Shown in pieces: positions 41,878 through 51,009 of a DNA stretch of 64,000 bases. The stretch's first letter is position 1, and every line of letters starts with the position of its first letter. Under the pieces are notes generated by a model, which saw only the letters and a program-made list of their open reading frames with translations, had not been told where the DNA came from and did not search any database. This stretch comes from Pontibacter cellulosilyticus (GTDB taxonomy: Bacteria > Bacteroidota > Bacteroidia > Cytophagales > Hymenobacteraceae): NCBI RefSeq assembly GCF_014306105.1, contig NZ_JACRVF010000001.1:1380413-1444412 (forward strand), written 5' to 3'. The translations under genes and the position numbers were made by a program.

Positions 41878-44310
41878 ATGATCAAAAGATTACTCTATCT
41901 ACTACCACTAACCTTTGCAGCTCCTGCCATTGCGCAGGCGCAGGTTAGTGCACCACTACAGCAAAGTATACCACAAGGCAATGCCCGCATAACCGGCACT
42001 GTGCTCGATGCCAACACAAAGGCCGCCGTTGAGTTTGCAACTGTCGCCTTGCTAGATGCTACTACCGGCAAAGTACTGAACGGCACCATTGTAGATGAGA
42101 AAGGCAATTTTATACTTGATAAGCTAACAGCCGGCAAGTATAAACTGCAGGTTTCGTTCTTAGGATACCAGCAGAAGGTTGTTGATGAGGTTATACTAGC
42201 ATCTGACAAGGGTGAGGTAAAGGTGGATGTGATTACACTTACGCCTGATGCCAAACAACTAAAAGAAGTAGTAATAACCGGGCAGAAGCCGCTGATAGAA
42301 GAAAAGGTTGACCGCCTGGTGTACAACGCAGACCAGGATATTTCTACAAAGGGAGGCACGGCGGCTGATGTGCTGCGCAACGTGCCCATGTTGACAGTTG
42401 ATGGCGACGGAAACGTACAGATGCGCGGCAGCTCTAACATTATGGTACTTATTAACAATAGGCCCTCCTCTATCATGGCCGGGAGTGTAGCAGACGCTGT
42501 GCGCCAGATACCCGCAGACGTTATAAAATCGGTGGAGGTGATCACCAGCCCCTCGGCAAAGTATGATGCAGAAGGAACAGCCGGTGTCATCAACATTATT
42601 ACCAAAAAGAACACGTTGCAGGGTGTAACAGGAGGCGGTTACATAACCCCTGGCAATGTATCCACAATTGGCAATGCTAACCTAAACTACCGCCAGAAGC
42701 AGTTCGGCATTAACTCGAGCATTGGTACCAACCAGTTTTACAACAACGGCACAACCTTGCTGGAGCGTCTGAGTTATGTCAACAATACACTGCTGCGCCA
42801 AAGCGGTAAAACCCGCAACCGCAGCGGCTTCATTAACCCGGCTCTGGGCTTTGATGTGGACCTGAACGAAAGAAACAGCTTAGGCGGTGGTGTACGGTTT
42901 AACAGCGGCTACAACTATGTCAAAAACGACCAGCAGGTAACAGAATCCAGAGCGGGTGATTTGCTTAGTGAGTCTGATGTAGATGTGGTAAGTAAATCCA
43001 ACTCGCTGGGATACGACCTGAACCTTGATTATCTGCGCACCTTTAAAAAACCTCAACAGGAGTTTAGTATACTTACGCTATACTCAAAATTTAATGCTGA
43101 CAATCAAGCCAACCAGGATGCTTTTAACGAGGATGGGCAGCTAACTTACCTGCAGCGCAACCTGAACGAAAGCCAGAACGAGGAGCTAACTTTACAAACT
43201 GACTATATCCATCCATTCGAGAACAAAACAATGTTGGAGTTAGGCGCTAAAACAATACAGCGTTTTGCCAGCAGTGATGTATCTTATTTCAGCGAGTTTC
43301 CGCAATCAGACAGAATCCTTGCTTCAGATAATATCTTCTCTTACAACCAGGATGTATATGCCGGTTACTTCACATACGGTTTCCAGGTGAAGAAAAAACT
43401 GAACGTGAAAGTGGGTGCCCGCTATGAGCAAACCGCCATAAACGCTGATTTCAAAACTCAGAAAAATGCCTTTGAAACCGACTATGAAAACTTAATACCT
43501 AGCGTAGCCTTATCTTATACTTTAAAGGAGAAGCATACTTTCAGGGCTAATTATACACAGCGCATACAGCGGCCGCAGCTGTTTTTCCTTAACCCTTACG
43601 AAGAGGCTGTTTCACCAAACGTGATACAAAAAGGCAACCCTGAACTGGATCCTGAACTGACAGATCTTTATGACCTAAGCTATGGCACTTACAACAATAT
43701 AGTTAGCTTTAACTTGGGTCTATTTGCCAGGATAACCGATAACGCCATCACCACTGATCCTTTCCTTCGCAACGACACCACTGTTATCACCTTCCAGAAT
43801 ATAGCCCGCAACACCACCTACGGGGTAAACGTGTATGGGTCTGTGAAGCCTAAAAAAGGATGGACAGTGAACAGCAACGTGAACTTATACCATGCCAGCC
43901 TTAACGGCAACAATCTGTCTAACTCCGGCTGGATGTATAACATCAACTCTAGTACAAGCATAGAATTGGGTAAAGGATGGGTAACACGATTTAACGGCAG
44001 CTTTAACTCCAGAAGAGTAACCCTGCAAGGCAAGATGGCCTCCTTCTATTATCATAACATGACGCTCCGCAAAGAGATTCTGAACAAGCGCGGAGGCATC
44101 GGTATAAACCTGGCTAACCCTTTCATGAAAGGTACGCGCGTTCGCAATGACCTCCAGACTGCGACTTTTGAGCAAATGGAGCGCAATATAAATTTCACCC
44201 GGGGTATCAGGGGCACGCTTGAGTTTAGGTTTGGAAAGCTTGAGCAGAACAAGGCGCCTCGTCGGGCAAAGAAATCCATCAGTAACGATGATGCCCTTCG
44301 GGGCCAGTAA
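41878..44310 (+). CDS. Outer-membrane beta-barrel receptor with CarboxypepD_reg and TonB-plug domains, copy 2
   Basis: 810 residues, the same architecture as the preceding gene: signal peptide ending AIAQAQ, ITGTVLDANTKAAVEFATVALLD, VSFLGYQQKVV, plug with TAADVLRNVPMLTVDGDGNVQMRGSSN and SVEVITSPSAKYDAEGTAGVINIITKK, a barrel with YTQRIQRPQLFFLNPYEE, and the tail APRRAKKSISNDDA. Identity is strongest in the plug and weakest in the predicted surface loops, as expected if the paralogues diverged in ligand. Located in the outer membrane. Confidence 0.85.
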   Translation: MIKRLLYLLPLTFAAPAIAQAQVSAPLQQSIPQGNARITGTVLDANTKAAVEFATVALLDATTGKVLNGTIVDEKGNFILDKLTAGKYKLQVSFLGYQQKVVDEVILASDKGEVKVDVITLTPDAKQLKEVVITGQKPLIEEKVDRLVYNADQDISTKGGTAADVLRNVPMLTVDGDGNVQMRGSSNIMVLINNRPSSIMAGSVADAVRQIPADVIKSVEVITSPSAKYDAEGTAGVINIITKKNTLQGVTGGGYITPGNVSTIGNANLNYRQKQFGINSSIGTNQFYNNGTTLLERLSYVNNTLLRQSGKTRNRSGFINPALGFDVDLNERNSLGGGVRFNSGYNYVKNDQQVTESRAGDLLSESDVDVVSKSNSLGYDLNLDYLRTFKKPQQEFSILTLYSKFNADNQANQDAFNEDGQLTYLQRNLNESQNEELTLQTDYIHPFENKTMLELGAKTIQRFASSDVSYFSEFPQSDRILASDNIFSYNQDVYAGYFTYGFQVKKKLNVKVGARYEQTAINADFKTQKNAFETDYENLIPSVALSYTLKEKHTFRANYTQRIQRPQLFFLNPYEEAVSPNVIQKGNPELDPELTDLYDLSYGTYNNIVSFNLGLFARITDNAITTDPFLRNDTTVITFQNIARNTTYGVNVYGSVKPKKGWTVNSNVNLYHASLNGNNLSNSGWMYNINSSTSIELGKGWVTRFNGSFNSRRVTLQGKMASFYYHNMTLRKEILNKRGGIGINLANPFMKGTRVRNDLQTATFEQMERNINFTRGIRGTLEFRFGKLEQNKAPRRAKKSISNDDALRGQ

Positions 44311-44336
44311 TTGATGGTGTTTGAATAAAGGTGAAG

Positions 44337-44368
44337 AAAAGCCCTTGCCGCTGGCAGGGGCTTTTTTC
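44337..44368 (+). terminator. Hairpin terminator after receptor copy 2
   Basis: AAAAGCCCTTGCC (44,337-44,349) pairs with 44,353-44,365 with one G-T wobble, followed by T residues. Confidence 0.83.
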
Positions 44369-44417
44369 ATTTGGACAAGCTAACTTTATAAATCTCTGCT
44401 AATTGCGGGCTGCTGCC

Positions 44418-46112
44418 TTATACCCACTTTGTGAGAACAGAAATGAGTTCTTTGTCTGTGAATGGCTTGCAGAGGTGATCGTTCATACCTGCACTAAGGC
44501 TTTTAACAATGTCCTCCTGGTAGGCGTTAGCTGAAAACGCGATGATAGGGCTAGCAACATTTCCTTTTCTTAACCTTTGGGTTGCCTCAATTCCATCAAC
44601 GCCGGGCATCTGAATATCCATAAAAATCAGGTCGAATAAGTTGCTTGTAGCAAATTGAATGGCTTCTGCCCCATTTTGTGCAGTCGTTACAGTGGCGCCA
44701 TATCCTTCCAGCACATCCTGCATCAGAAGTACATTTATTGGGTTATCATCTACTACAAGTATCTGCGTTGGCTTATTCACTTTAAAATTAACCACCGCCT
44801 GTTCTTCTTCCGGAAGTATGGCTTCTTTCTCCTGCTCATACTTGAGCTGTACGGTAAACCAGAATGTAGTGCCACTGTTCTGCCCTTCCGGTGGACTTAT
44901 GATTCCCATTTCGCCTTGCATTAGGGTAACCAACTTTTTACAGATAGCAAGCCCCAAACCATAGCCGCCATACTTCCGCGACATGGTTTGATCGGACTGA
45001 GTAAAGGAGTCAAATACAACTTCCTGTTTCTCTGCTGGTATGCCTATGCCTGTGTCTGTTACTATAAACTTTATGGTGGCTGTCTGTTCCTGCTCATCTA
45101 AAGTCTGCATCTCACCGTGCACAGCTATACTCCCTGTCGCTGTAAATTTAATGGCATTGCTTACAAGATTTACCAACACCTGATTCAGTCGTATTGGGTC
45201 TCCTATCATAACCCGCGGTACAGCAGCATCTACTGTATAGGTAAAAGTAACACCCTTTTCTTCAGCCAGATACTTGTATGGTTCCAGATAGGAGGCAACG
45301 GTTTCGCGCAAGTTAAAAGCAATAGTATCGATAGAAATCCTATCCTGTTCAATCTGGTGCAGGTCAAGTATATCGTTCAGCAGCTTGGTTAAGTTTGACC
45401 CTGAGGTTTTAATCAGGCTTACATACTGTGCCTGCGTCTGGTCTAAGGAAGTGTCCTGCAGCAGATGCGTGAAGCCCATGATCCCGTTTAGCGGGGTGCG
45501 TATCTCATGGCTCATACTTGAAAGGAAAAGACTCTTAGCCTCGTTGGCGGCCTCTGCTCTTTCTTTTGCTTCTTGCAGCTCCTGCTCTTTCTGTTTTAGC
45601 TCCGTAATATCCTTGGCAACAATCAACACCCCATCTTTTTCCTTTCTGCTGTTCATCAGGTACGATAGGGAGCAGGATGTTGTAATTTGATCGCCTTTAC
45701 TTGTAGAAAGTAACAGCTCCAGGTTCAGGCTTTTGCCTTTTTCGGCTAATGCAGCTAAGCCTGTGCTTAGGTTTGTGTTATTACTTTGCGGGAAGACCTT
45801 TGTAAAATGAATACCCACCAAGTCAGTTTCCTTATAACCAGTTGCCTCTGTAAACGCCTCATTTACGTTCCGGATGGTGAGATCAGTGTTAAGCACGAGC
45901 AGCATATCTACCACGCCATGGTAAATACTTTGCATAAAATCCCTGGATACAGTTGAGTTCTTCAGCTCCTGCCCCAACATACTAATGCCTGAGATCACCG
46001 CATCCATCTCATCCCCATTGTCCGACACGTCTAAGTGATAGTCAAAGTTTCCGTTGGCTACTTCGGCAATGAGTGCAATTATCTCCTCTATTCTTTCTTT
46101 AAGAACTTTCAC
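44418..46112 (-). CDS. PAS hybrid sensor histidine kinase/response regulator
   Basis: 564 residues, no membrane segment, GTG start at 46,112. Order: a HAMP-like segment (about 1-50), a PAS domain (about 58-175), a HisKA domain with phospho-acceptor His in SHEIRTPLNGIMG, a HATPase_c domain (N box NQVLVNLVSNAIKF, G1 DTGIGIP, G2 YGGYGLGLAICK) and a C-terminal receiver (VVDDNPIN, phospho-acceptor Asp in MDIQMPGVDG, Lys in CKPF). A HAMP-like start without a membrane anchor suggests a cytoplasmic sensor or a lost N-terminal part. No target regulator is adjacent. Confidence 0.88.
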   Translation of the reverse strand: MKVLKERIEEIIALIAEVANGNFDYHLDVSDNGDEMDAVISGISMLGQELKNSTVSRDFMQSIYHGVVDMLLVLNTDLTIRNVNEAFTEATGYKETDLVGIHFTKVFPQSNNTNLSTGLAALAEKGKSLNLELLLSTSKGDQITTSCSLSYLMNSRKEKDGVLIVAKDITELKQKEQELQEAKERAEAANEAKSLFLSSMSHEIRTPLNGIMGFTHLLQDTSLDQTQAQYVSLIKTSGSNLTKLLNDILDLHQIEQDRISIDTIAFNLRETVASYLEPYKYLAEEKGVTFTYTVDAAVPRVMIGDPIRLNQVLVNLVSNAIKFTATGSIAVHGEMQTLDEQEQTATIKFIVTDTGIGIPAEKQEVVFDSFTQSDQTMSRKYGGYGLGLAICKKLVTLMQGEMGIISPPEGQNSGTTFWFTVQLKYEQEKEAILPEEEQAVVNFKVNKPTQILVVDDNPINVLLMQDVLEGYGATVTTAQNGAEAIQFATSNLFDLIFMDIQMPGVDGIEATQRLRKGNVASPIIAFSANAYQEDIVKSLSAGMNDHLCKPFTDKELISVLTKWV

Positions 46113-46675
46113 GCAAGCTTTTACTTAATAAACAGCCAATGGCCGTTCTGTTATATTCTGATGTGGCGAATCAAGCAAAATGTAGAAGTATAAGTAACCG
46201 AGATCAATACCTAACAGCTGGTAAATACTCAACTTATTTAGCAGCCTGTTTACTATTCAATATCCATTCCTCAGGGTTCCTTCTTACCTAATACCTGCAC
46301 CGCTTTATCAAGTATATCCTAATTGAGTTATATTACAAAGTTATAACTCTTTATTTTTTTAACAGCTGAATAACGCAGACAGGTTCATCTGCTGGAAAGT
46401 ATAACTGTTGTTAGTACTTGTAATTTGATAAATTAATGTTGCCACACCTGCCTCGCCTTAAAGTACTTTAGTTTCTCTTTTTAAACTTTTAACCATTGGT
46501 TTTCATCTTCTTTCGAATAATAATCAGCTATCCACGAACATGATGTGAATCGTTATCATCTGAACAAAAGAGTACAGCGTATTTGTGATATTGCTAAAGC
46601 AAAGCCATTATTAAGGTATTTTAGTAACTTTGGCTATGTTGCTAAACTGCTTACCTGGAAGTAGCAACACATTAA
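46113..46675. other. 563-base divergent intergenic region
   Basis: AT-rich spacer between the divergent kinase gene and the small STAS-like gene; no ORF or RNA recognised. A -7-like TAACTTTG at 46,625-46,632 may serve the rightward gene. One AAGTATAA word occurs near 46,187 and another near 46,397. Confidence 0.5.
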
Positions 46676-47071
46676 ATGGGAAAATTTAAGAATGTGAGCG
46701 AAGTAATAGAGACACCTTACATCAGTATGTTTATAGAAGAAGGTATCCTCCATGTCTATTATAAAAGAATAGAAAATATGGATCTGGATATCGCGAAAGA
46801 ATGCGTCCTTACCCGAAAGGAATTTACGAATAATCGAGTGTACCCTTGCCTGATAAATGTTATACAGATGAAAAGCTCTACCAAGGAGGCACGTGATTTT
46901 TTTGCAACAGAAGGAAATGAAGGTATTTCGGCAAGTGCACTGATCGTGAATTCATCTGCCTTTAAAATGATGGCCAATTTCTATATTATGGTTAACAGGC
47001 CCAAAAACCCTACCCGCCTGTTTACGGATAAGGCCAGTGCGCTGGAATGGCTGGAACAGTTTAAAAAGTAG
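46676..47071 (+). CDS. STAS/SpoIIAA-like protein of unknown function
   Basis: 131 residues, cytoplasmic. The layout fits a small STAS/SEC14-like alpha-beta fold found in Bacteroidota next to sensor kinases: ETPYISMFIEEGILHVYYK, KECVLTRKEFTNNRVYPCLINVIQMKSSTKEARDFFATEGNEGISASALIV, and NFYIMVNRPKNPTRLFTDKASALEWLEQF. Such proteins may sense or relay signals but none has a settled role. Two kinase loci flank it, and PAS-kinase signalling is the most likely context. Confidence 0.7.
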   Translation: MGKFKNVSEVIETPYISMFIEEGILHVYYKRIENMDLDIAKECVLTRKEFTNNRVYPCLINVIQMKSSTKEARDFFATEGNEGISASALIVNSSAFKMMANFYIMVNRPKNPTRLFTDKASALEWLEQFKK

Positions 47072-47165
47072 TTTAACTTCTTATTCACTCCATCTTCACG
47101 AAAACAATAGTACAGCTAGGTTACTCCCAATAACTTATTTAGCCAGAGACTTTAGGTACAGCCTG

Positions 47166-47573
47166 CTACCTAACCTCAGCCTTTTTCTGTAACTCAATAC
47201 GGCTGTATATTAAGCTCACATCTTCGCTGCTTATAGGCTTATGTAAGAACCCTGAAACTATACTATATGTTTCTGCTTTCACGCTATCCGACAAATCCAG
47301 TGAAGAGGTTAGTACATAGATGTTGAACTCCTTCTCCGCATATAACCTATCAGAAGTTAGAGCATCTAAGAAATCCCATCCATCCATCAGCGGCATATTC
47401 AGATCCAGAAAAATCACGTCGGGCATATCAGTCTCCTTAAGGGCTGCCAATGCGTCTAACGCAGCCTCTGCAGATAAGAATGTGTCTACACACTGGGTTG
47501 CGGCATCCAGATTTAGTATACTTTGCGTTAGAAAAACGCTAAGCTTATCATCGTCAATGACGAATGCTTTCAT
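47166..47573 (-). CDS. Single-domain response regulator
   Basis: 135-residue receiver without an output domain. Acidic pocket VIDDDKLS, phospho-acceptor in IFLDLNMPLMDGWDF, switch Thr/Ser in YVLTSSLD and Lys in LHKPIS. Its start lies 5 bases after the stop of the upstream sensor kinase gene on the same strand, so the two form an operon and the kinase is its probable donor. Receivers of this kind usually pass phosphate on or act by protein contact. Confidence 0.92.
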   Translation of the reverse strand: MKAFVIDDDKLSVFLTQSILNLDAATQCVDTFLSAEAALDALAALKETDMPDVIFLDLNMPLMDGWDFLDALTSDRLYAEKEFNIYVLTSSLDLSDSVKAETYSIVSGFLHKPISSEDVSLIYSRIELQKKAEVR

Positions 47574-47578
47574 GTTAG

Positions 47579-50491
47579 TTAAGGTATGATTATCTGGAAA
47601 CTTGTTCCTACTCCTGTCTTACTTGTTACTTCAATCTGACCGCCCATCGCCTCTAAGTGTGTTTTGATCAGGTAAAGCCCAATGCCTCTGCCATTCTTGT
47701 TTTTATGGAACCGCTTATACAGTTTAAAAACATTGTCTTTGGCTTTGGCCATATCAAAGCCGGATCCATTGTCTGAAAAAGAAATTAATACTCCTTTATC
47801 TGGACTGGCTTGGCATTTTACCTCCACTCTTAGCTTACGATCTATTGCTCTATACTTTATCGCATTAGACAACAGGTTGTAAAATATACTATATAGATAA
47901 GCTTTGTTGGCCTTAACTTCGATGTCATCGGCTATATGAAATAGCACCTCGCCGTCGCACTGCTTTAAAGACTCTTCCAAGGAATTGAGCGCCTGCTCTA
48001 CAACTAGTTTTACACGTATCTTCTCCAGTTCAAGGCTACCCTGTCCGTCACGCACACTAAGGATTGTGTTCATATCCTTCAAAACAATATCCAATTGCTC
48101 CACACTTTGCTTCAGATGCGCCAGGGAATCATCATAAAGCGCACTATCTTTGCCTACTTTTGTGAGCAGGTTCGCTAGTCCTATTGCATTTGCAACCGGG
48201 GCTCTCAGATTGTGCGAAACAATGTAGGTAAACTGCTGCAGGTCTGTGTTCTGGCGGTTAAGGTCCTGCGTCATTTTTAGCAGGTTTTCCTCTGCTTCTT
48301 TTCTGAAGGTAATGTCCTTCTGTATAGCTACAAACCTTGTAACATTTCCGTTTTTATCGCAGATAGGCGTAGTATCTACTGAAGCCCAGAATTTTTCACC
48401 TGACTTGCGGTAGTAGGCTATCATTACGTTAAAGTGTACTCCTTCCCGCAGCTTTTCACAGAGCTTTCTTAAGGTAATGTCTTCTGTTTCTTCGCCACGC
48501 AGTACTTCAGCAGGTTTTCTACCGGCCATTTCGGCAATGGTAAATCCGGTCATTTTCGTAAAGCCGACGTTTACCCACTCTGTAAGCCCTTCAACATCCA
48601 TAATAATCACAGCATTGTCGGTGCCACTGGCAACCAACGAAAGCATTTCGAGCTCTTGCTGGGATTTTATGCGCTCTGTTATATCTGTAAGTATGGTAAC
48701 AAACTTTACAATCTCGCCTTGCTCCCCGAACACAGGGTTTACCTGAACAGAAAACCAAACGCTCTTCCCATCTTTGCGGCGGCTGCATACCTCCCGAGAA
48801 ATAGGAACCCCCCGGAGCATTTCGTCTTTTACTGCTTCTAGTGGATGCTGGTCTTTGTGCTGTGCCTGCAACAGCTCAGCCGGCACTTTGCCTAAAGCCT
48901 CTTCCAGGGTATACCCAGTAAGCCTTGTAAAGCTGTCGTTTACCCACTCAACCGTACGCGCTGCGTTTGTAATAATAACACCGTTTGTCGAGTGCCTTGC
49001 TACCAGCGAGAGCTGCTGCAGTTCTCGCTGCACCTCTACTCTTTCTGTTATATCATTAAAGTAAATAGAAAGCCCCTCTTCTGATGGGAAAGCCCGTATA
49101 CTCAACCATATGCCATACTCTTGTGAATAGGCTTCAAAATGCACGCTGCAACCTGTTTGCATGGCATAGAGGTAGTTTTTATAGAAGATCTCGCTTGACG
49201 AGTCCTGGTATAGTTCGAAAAAGCTTTTGCCTACGAACTCCTCTTTTTTATGGTTGGTCAGGCGTTCGAATTCGCTGTTAACGTACGTATACTTCCAGTC
49301 ACGGCCAATGGTACAGAAGGCATCTGTTATACTTTCAAAAATAGTGGTAAGCTTTTTAGCGTGCTGCTCTACTGCCTCATGATAGTTTGTTGCAGCCGTA
49401 ATATCCTTTACTATACTATGAACAGCCAATACCTCGCCATTAACCTTAACCGGAATTTTGGTAACTTCCAGCACTAACTTCCCATCTTCAAAATCTGACT
49501 TAAGCAAAAACTTTACAGTATTTCCGTTAAAAGCATCCGCTAAGTGTCTGTCGCAGACAGCAACCGCCTCAGGTGGAAGAAAACCAAAAATAGGCTTAAA
49601 CAGTATTTCGTGCTTCGGAAGACCGAGTAGTTGCTCTGCGGCCTGATTCGCCTCCAGGATCAGCCCCTCACGATTCTCTACGAAAACCGCATCCGGGTTA
49701 TACTCAAACAAGGATTTGAATCGCTGCTCACTTTCGATAAGCCGCTGCCTGTTTCTATACTTCTCTGTTACATCACGGGAACTGGTAACAAGCGCTTTTA
49801 CAGCAGGATTATGCAACTGATTGCTAAGACAGGTCTCAAGGCGCCTCCACTCCCCGTTGATATGCAAGAACCTGAAATCCGAAATTGTAACCTGTTCTTC
49901 TGATTCTAAAGCCTGAACAAGTTTCTCCTGCACCATCTCTACATCATCCGGATGGATAAGTGAAAAGGCATTTATTCCCATCAGGCTTTCTGCAGTATAC
50001 CCAAGTATACGTTCAGTTGATCCGCCGCTATAAGTGAAGTTTACATTTTCATCGAACAAGGCAAGCATATCGGTGCCATGTTCTACCAATGCCCTGTGCA
50101 GTTCATCTTTTTCCTGTAGTTGCTGTATGCCGAGCTTTTGGTCTGTTACATCCCGCCCCACAAAATACAGTATGTCTTTGTCCTCTATCCAAATAACTGA
50201 CCAGAATATGTGAATTGTATAGCCTTCACTATGAATACACCGACTACTGAAGTTAACCTCGTGAGACAGGCTAAGAACCTCATTAAAGAATTGGTTTGTG
50301 CGCGCAACATCGTCTGGGTGCAGAAAAGAGGAAAAATGTTTACCGTGTAACGCTTCGCTTTTATAGCCTAAAACGTAACTAACTGCATCACTTACAAAAA
50401 CAAAACAACCGCTGCTATCAACACACCCAAAAATATCAAGTGATGCATTTATTAGTTTTTCTAATACACTCGGCTTCTCAAAAGCAAACAT
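47579..50491 (-). CDS. Multi-PAS sensor histidine kinase
   Basis: 970 residues, no membrane segment. Six PAS/PAC repeats are visible in a row, starting near residues 8, 130, 255, 380, 493 and 615 (for example NGVIITNAARTVEWVNDSFTRLTGYTLEEALGK and DNAVIIMDVEGLTEWVNVGFTKMTGF, the last two most alike). A coiled coil then leads to the H-box TYIVSHNLRAPVANAIGL, a variant typical of this phylum, and a HATPase_c domain (FSDNGSGFDMAKA, GRGIGLYLIKTHLEAMGG). Input signals are unknown; PAS domains could bind haem, flavin or small ligands. It is co-transcribed with the receiver gene. Confidence 0.9.
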   Translation of the reverse strand: MFAFEKPSVLEKLINASLDIFGCVDSSGCFVFVSDAVSYVLGYKSEALHGKHFSSFLHPDDVARTNQFFNEVLSLSHEVNFSSRCIHSEGYTIHIFWSVIWIEDKDILYFVGRDVTDQKLGIQQLQEKDELHRALVEHGTDMLALFDENVNFTYSGGSTERILGYTAESLMGINAFSLIHPDDVEMVQEKLVQALESEEQVTISDFRFLHINGEWRRLETCLSNQLHNPAVKALVTSSRDVTEKYRNRQRLIESEQRFKSLFEYNPDAVFVENREGLILEANQAAEQLLGLPKHEILFKPIFGFLPPEAVAVCDRHLADAFNGNTVKFLLKSDFEDGKLVLEVTKIPVKVNGEVLAVHSIVKDITAATNYHEAVEQHAKKLTTIFESITDAFCTIGRDWKYTYVNSEFERLTNHKKEEFVGKSFFELYQDSSSEIFYKNYLYAMQTGCSVHFEAYSQEYGIWLSIRAFPSEEGLSIYFNDITERVEVQRELQQLSLVARHSTNGVIITNAARTVEWVNDSFTRLTGYTLEEALGKVPAELLQAQHKDQHPLEAVKDEMLRGVPISREVCSRRKDGKSVWFSVQVNPVFGEQGEIVKFVTILTDITERIKSQQELEMLSLVASGTDNAVIIMDVEGLTEWVNVGFTKMTGFTIAEMAGRKPAEVLRGEETEDITLRKLCEKLREGVHFNVMIAYYRKSGEKFWASVDTTPICDKNGNVTRFVAIQKDITFRKEAEENLLKMTQDLNRQNTDLQQFTYIVSHNLRAPVANAIGLANLLTKVGKDSALYDDSLAHLKQSVEQLDIVLKDMNTILSVRDGQGSLELEKIRVKLVVEQALNSLEESLKQCDGEVLFHIADDIEVKANKAYLYSIFYNLLSNAIKYRAIDRKLRVEVKCQASPDKGVLISFSDNGSGFDMAKAKDNVFKLYKRFHKNKNGRGIGLYLIKTHLEAMGGQIEVTSKTGVGTSFQIIIP

Positions 50492-50770
50492 TTGTTACTA
50501 GCAAAGTAGAACTAAAACAATAATTCTTATTATAGTTATATAATCAACCCTATAAAAGAACATAAAACCTCCTTAATAATCGCTGCAACAAGACAATATA
50601 ACAAATAATTCAAATTTTAAACTTTACAATTACTCTTTATACTGTGCAGCTAAAATCCTATTTAATAAAATTTTAGATGAGATTAAAGTTATAGTTTAAA
50701 ATGTATTAAAGAAGTGATCAATAGTTAGTGTATGAAGAGGCCTCAGCAGTCGAAGGAAAATTGGAAACAA

Positions 50771-50805
50771 AAAAGCCACTCACGATCTTCTCGTAAGTGG
50801 CTTTT
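50771..50805 (-). terminator. Terminator of the disrupted tRNA
   Basis: Arms 50,771-50,785 and 50,791-50,805 pair over 15 bp with one wobble. On the minus strand it lies 6 bases after the tRNA 3' end, so it is the original tRNA terminator. The rest of 50,492-50,770 is AT-rich, with no gene seen. Confidence 0.75.
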
Positions 50806-50810
50806 CTTTT

Positions 50811-50857
50811 TGTGGGCCCACCTGGGCTCGAACCAGGGACCACCTGATTATGAGTCA
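50811..50857 (-). other. 3' fragment of tRNA-Ile2/Met (anticodon CAU), left attachment site
   Basis: Read on the minus strand: anticodon loop CTCATAA, half of the anticodon stem (TCAGG), variable loop, a perfect T-arm (CCTGG TTCGAGC CCAGG) and the 3' acceptor strand TGGGCCCAC plus discriminator A. The D-arm and 5' acceptor strand are missing: at higher coordinates the sequence changes to AT-rich non-tRNA DNA. This is the usual scar of integration into a tRNA 3' end. The sequence fits tRNA-Ile2(CAU) or elongator Met; the identity between these is uncertain. Confidence 0.85.
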
Positions 50858-50864
50858 AGCGTTT

Positions 50865-50899
50865 AATATTGTAAATATTAATAAATATTGCTAAATATT
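50865..50899. repeat. Four AATATT sites at 9-10 base spacing beside the att site
   Basis: AATATT begins at 50,865, 50,874, 50,884 and 50,894, so all four fall on nearly the same face of the helix. They lie between the att core and the recombinase gene, the place where recombinase arm sites or an excisionase would bind. Confidence 0.55.
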
Positions 50900-51009
50900 A
50901 TATATATGGACTATATGAAAGGATTCATGTTAATAAATTAGTGCATCGTAATTGATTTTAATTAAAAATGTATGCAAATTGTATGTACAATAAACGGATT
51001 TACATACAC

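Noticed and set aside
50811..50870. Complete tRNA gene
   Set aside because: The D-arm and 5' acceptor strand are missing; only the 3' part remains.
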